NCBI GenBank assembly: GCA_964522045.1
Contig: CAZFSF010000053.1
Span: forward strand, 1-17,702
Direction: 5' to 3'
Source of the DNA: Desulfacyla sp964522045
GTDB lineage: Bacteria > Desulfobacterota > DSM-4660 > Desulfatiglandales > Desulfatiglandaceae
Length of the DNA: 17,702 bases
The translations under genes and the position numbers were made by a program. The stretch's first letter is position 1, and the number at the start of each line of letters is the position of its first letter. Of this stretch, positions 15,414 through 17,702 are shown in pieces. The notes under the pieces are model-generated. The model ran no database searches and was not told where the DNA came from. It saw only the letters and a program-made list of their open reading frames with translations.

Positions 15414-16625
15414 CTAAGAAATTACCTGAGCCTCAATAATATCTCCAACCTCAATATTATCTACACCTTCCGGTACTTTGATAAGCGCCTCTGCGCGCGC
15501 CTGCGACTGGATTCGGCTTTTCATCTGCAGAGGCACTCCCCACCACTCTTCTCCCCTTTTCTCCAAAATAGCCTGGTAAAACTGGGTCCAAGTGAAATCA
15601 CCCCCTACCCTCGATGCCAAACGCACCTTTTTAATCCCAAAGGGGATTGGCGACCTCCCTGCAATCTGAAGGAGACCGGGTAACGCTAACTGCAGAAAGG
15701 CCATCTCATTGGAAGGGGGGCCACCAGGAAGACAGAAAACCGGCCTCCCATCAAGCATTCCCATGGCCACTGCCTTACCCGGGCCAATACGGACCCTGTG
15801 GAAGATCAACTCCCACCCCATTTCATCCAATACCCTGATAGTCAGGTCACGTTCGCTTTTCCACGCCCCCCCGCTGGTCACAAGGGCGTCGGCATCTGAG
15901 AGTATTGAGGTAAAGGTCCTGCGAATTTCCTCCGATTCGTCTTTTACAACTCTGCTCTTTCCCGGCATCCCGAAATGCCGCAACCAGGAATTAAGAGTCA
16001 CGAGGTTACTGGCATAAAGCTGGCCTGATTTGAGAGCGTGGCCCGGAGCCACCACTTCGTCGCCTGTAGCAACGATAGCAACACGCGGCTTTGGGAACAC
16101 AGGAACCTGGTGAACCCCTCCGGCGGCCAGAAGGCCTGTCAGCGCAGGAGTGAGCATCTCTCCCTTAGACACAATAAGCTCCCCTGTTTCCACATCAGTG
16201 CCACGAAAGAGCACATTACGTCCGGGCTCGGCATTCTTATAACAGAGCACCTGGTTTGCTTGCTCCCGGGTAAATTCAACCGCGATAACCGCATCTGCCC
16301 CTTTAGGGAGGAGGGCCCCGGTCATAACCTTTATCGCCAGCCCCGGCTCAACAGATGCTGCAATGTTATCACCGGCAGCGGACATCCCGGTCACCATAAG
16401 CTTAACAGGGTGGTCCTTTGATGCCCCTTCTATATCCTTTGAGACCACTGCGTAGCCATCTTTGAGTGATGAGGTCGCAGAGGGGCAATCAGCCGACGCA
16501 GAGAGATCGTCTGCCGCAATCAGATCGCAGACCTCATCCACCGGCAGAGCCACTGGCGAAAGCCTTTTCAAGGTACCAAGGACCATGGAAAGCGCTTCTT
16601 CAAACCCGATGTCATATATTTTCAT
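15414..16625 (-). CDS. moeA: MoeA-like molybdopterin molybdotransferase (divergent)
   Basis: A 403-residue enzyme of the family that inserts molybdate into adenylylated molybdopterin at the last step of molybdenum cofactor synthesis. Of two in-frame ATGs (16631 and 16625) the second is preferred, with AGGA 8 bases upstream. Seen blocks are SLKDGYAV (53-60, family SAMDGYAV), TGALLPKGADAVI (102-114), ATGDEVV (186-192), TSGGAWKSERD (250-260), PGKAVAMG (282-289), CLPGGPPSN (298-306) and the C-terminal beta domain with QARAEALIKVPEG. Residues equivalent to the catalytic D59, E188 and D228 of E. coli MoeA appear to be kept. Two signature loops differ: GGAWKSERD replaces GGVSxGxxD, and LPGGPPSN replaces LPGNPVS. 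It follows the 113-residue gene by 59 bases. No other cofactor gene is nearby. A paralogue with another role is possible. Confidence 0.88.
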   Translation of the reverse strand: MKIYDIGFEEALSMVLGTLKRLSPVALPVDEVCDLIAADDLSASADCPSATSSLKDGYAVVSKDIEGASKDHPVKLMVTGMSAAGDNIAASVEPGLAIKVMTGALLPKGADAVIAVEFTREQANQVLCYKNAEPGRNVLFRGTDVETGELIVSKGEMLTPALTGLLAAGGVHQVPVFPKPRVAIVATGDEVVAPGHALKSGQLYASNLVTLNSWLRHFGMPGKSRVVKDESEEIRRTFTSILSDADALVTSGGAWKSERDLTIRVLDEMGWELIFHRVRIGPGKAVAMGMLDGRPVFCLPGGPPSNEMAFLQLALPGLLQIAGRSPIPFGIKKVRLASRVGGDFTWTQFYQAILEKRGEEWWGVPLQMKSRIQSQARAEALIKVPEGVDNIEVGDIIEAQVIS

Positions 16626-16684
16626 GATCATAATCCTAACGGAATCATAATCTTAATCACATCGCAAACTTAAGATTTTCCCTC

Positions 16685-17026
16685 TCACAGGACGCTTTCC
16701 AGGTCCACAAACTGATCTTCCATCTGGTAAAGCACTTGATCAAGTTCATTGAGACGTCTGGCTAAAAGATGTTCCCTCGCAATCTCCTTTAACTCGATTA
16801 TTTTTTCTACGTAAGGTCCGAGTTGATCTCTCACATCAGAAGGTGTCCCGGGATTATCTGTGATAGTCTCCAAATAATCGGCCATTTCATAAAAAGAGAT
16901 TTCTTTTTCCACGAGTTCCTTATGGGACATTCGCCTCAATAAACCCGCCACATTGGGAAAACGCTTTTCAAAACGTTTCTCATAAAAAGGGATAACCCTT
17001 ATATCGACCTGCATATACTTGCTCAC
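16685..17026 (-). CDS. Helical 113-residue protein of unknown function
   Basis: The product starts at a GTG with GGGAGG 8 bases upstream, a clear ribosome site. It is charged and predicted almost wholly helical after residue 10, with no signal peptide, membrane segment or cysteine. Recognisable stretches are FYEKRFEKRFPNVAGLLRRM, ETITDNPGTPSDVRDQLGPY and a C-terminal helix RLNELDQVLYQMEDQFVDLE with coiled-coil spacing. I do not recognise the family. It is the first gene of a likely unit with moeA (59-base gap), behind a promoter match at 17096-17070. A role linked to molybdenum enzymes is guessed from position only. Confidence 0.7.
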   Translation of the reverse strand: MSKYMQVDIRVIPFYEKRFEKRFPNVAGLLRRMSHKELVEKEISFYEMADYLETITDNPGTPSDVRDQLGPYVEKIIELKEIAREHLLARRLNELDQVLYQMEDQFVDLESVL

Positions 17027-17069
17027 TTTAAATACCTCCCTTTCAAAATTCGACCCGTCTCACCCTCTT

Positions 17070-17096
17070 TTTATAGGAAGTGAGGCCCTTTTTCAA
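17070..17096 (-). promoter_or_regulatory. Candidate promoter for the 113-residue gene and moeA
   Basis: On the minus strand, TTGAAA (17096-17091) and TATAAA (17075-17070) each match 5 of 6 sigma70 consensus positions, with a slightly short spacer of 15. The start would be near 17063, about 37 bases before the GTG start codon. Confidence 0.45.
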
Positions 17097-17413
17097 CTCT
17101 TTAGTCGTCTGAAAGGTAATTTCTCAAAATCCTCGGGTTTGGGTGATCTTTCAAATGAACCTTTTCACATCTCACCTTCAAGATGTCTTTGCACAATCCT
17201 CATTCGCAGGCGAGCAAACTTGCGGGGCTCCCGACTGTTTGAAATAGCTATCTATTCCTGTAGATCCACCCAATAGGATCGTACAGATCCAATTTAAATC
17301 TATGGGGCCAAGGGGCCCCCTTTATAAATCAGGGCCTTAACATTCGTGTCAGGTTTTATCAGCAATTCAGGATTCCGCTTTTCGAGTTCCATTGCCACTT
17401 TAAGGAAGAAACA
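17097..17413. other. Non-coding stretch with a GC hairpin
   Basis: No gene is supported. GGGGCC (17304-17309) and GGCCCC (17314-17319) form a 6-bp stem around AAGG, followed by CTTTATAAA. The T run is too short for a confident terminator. No tRNA-like fold or recognised riboswitch was seen. Confidence 0.4.
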
Positions 17414-17491
17414 ATGTTTAGAAGCAAACCAGCACGCAGAGTTGTAAAGATTCAGCCATTGAAAAAGGGCACGGAGATGGTTGGGAAATAG
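17414..17491 (+). CDS. Possible 25-residue basic small protein
   Basis: ATG 17414 has AAGGAAG (17402-17408) 5 bases upstream and opens a 25-codon frame ending in TAG. The peptide is basic (MFRSKPARRVVKIQPLKKG and six more residues). An intrinsic terminator begins 27 bases after the stop. A ribosome site plus a terminator makes a real short gene conceivable, but there is no clear promoter and no family that I recognise, and an ORF this short is expected by chance. Confidence 0.25.
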   Translation: MFRSKPARRVVKIQPLKKGTEMVGK

Positions 17492-17518
17492 AGGGGGAAA
17501 GTTTTCTTCCGGAGACTG

Positions 17519-17545
17519 AAAAGGCAGGCTCAGGCTCGCCTTTTT
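17519..17545 (+). terminator. Intrinsic terminator, works best on the + strand
   Basis: AAAAGGC (17519-17525) pairs with GCCTTTT (17538-17544); the inner AG/CT pairs may add to the stem past one bulged C. It is followed by T and CT on the + strand (five T in total) and by TTTTC on the minus strand. It could end a transcript carrying the short ORF at 17414, or one coming from the right on the minus strand. Confidence 0.55.
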
Positions 17546-17605
17546 CTATAGTTTCGAAAGCTAAGCTCGTTGTGGTCAACTGAGTTATGGTTTCATGTTG
17601 ATATC

Positions 17606-17634
17606 TCATTGTTTTCAAATGTTGACGTACTGTC
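17606..17634 (-). promoter_or_regulatory. Possible minus-strand promoter near the right edge
   Basis: A perfect TTGACA (17634-17629) is followed after 17 bases by AACAAT (17611-17606), 4 of 6 to consensus, on the minus strand. The downstream product would reach the two-way terminator at 17545-17519 after about 80 bases, so it would encode only a short RNA. It overlaps the direct repeats at 17611-17658. Confidence 0.3.
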
Positions 17635-17658
17635 AAGGTATGTCACGTTTTCAAATGT
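17611..17658. repeat. Pair of 12-base direct repeats flanking a TTGAC/GTCAA inverted repeat
   Basis: GTTTTCAAATGT occurs at 17611-17622 and 17647-17658, 36 bases apart start to start. Between them, TTGAC (17622-17626) and GTCAA (17632-17636) form an inverted repeat. The layout resembles a regulator-binding region for a gene beyond the right edge or for the candidate minus-strand promoter. Confidence 0.45.
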
Positions 17659-17702
17659 CCGGATTTGATGTGCTTCCCATGACATAACACAACACTCGAT
17701 CT

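Noticed and set aside
17019..17276. 85-codon + strand frame divergent from the 113-residue gene
   Set aside because: It starts inside the minus-strand gene's start region, has no ribosome site, and its translation resembles no family.
17418..17636. 72-codon minus-strand frame at the right edge
   Set aside because: No ribosome site, runs through the two-way terminator, low-complexity translation without family resemblance.

Overview
The window looks like chromosomal DNA of an anaerobic Desulfobacterota (deltaproteobacterial, sulfate-reducer-like) organism of moderate GC content. This is inferred from the gene mix: a multi-PAS hybrid histidine kinase, a double-Cache type chemoreceptor, a DUF2156 protein, an FmdB zinc ribbon followed by a small conserved protein, pyruvate phosphate dikinase, a UxaA-type dehydratase and a divergent MoeA. 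No tRNA, rRNA, CRISPR array, insertion sequence or phage gene was seen.

Left part (1-6930, all + strand): an AT-rich non-coding lead-in with a candidate promoter and a perfect 9-bp hairpin precedes a hybrid histidine kinase. Next come a small protein joining an NrdR-type zinc ribbon to a basic linker and a probable winged helix, a methyl-accepting chemotaxis protein, and an unrecognised exported protein. Gaps between these genes are about 60-100 bases, so they may form one sensory and regulatory cluster.

Middle (6946-13575): a DUF2156 protein is on the minus strand. Divergent from it, after about 330 bases without a gene, runs a + strand series: FmdB, a conserved 124-residue protein, a 60-residue membrane protein, pyruvate phosphate dikinase (ppdK) and a UxaA/GarD-family sugar-acid dehydratase. 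The 60-residue gene and ppdK overlap by one base (TAATG). PpdK interconverts pyruvate and PEP. The dehydratase family makes 2-keto-3-deoxy sugar acids that are later cleaved to pyruvate, so a carbon-metabolism link is plausible but not shown.

Right part (13587-17026, all - strand): read in the direction of transcription, there is a 113-residue helical protein, a divergent moeA, then a separate promoter, a roughly 185-base leader containing an intrinsic terminator, and a 530-residue protein with an N-terminal GNAT acetyltransferase domain. The last 676 bases hold no convincing large gene. They contain a possible 25-codon ORF, a two-way terminator and a pair of 12-base direct repeats.

The items most worth a second look are the NrdR-type zinc ribbon fused to a winged helix, the promoter-terminator leader in front of the GNAT gene, and the long unassigned C-terminal part of the GNAT protein.
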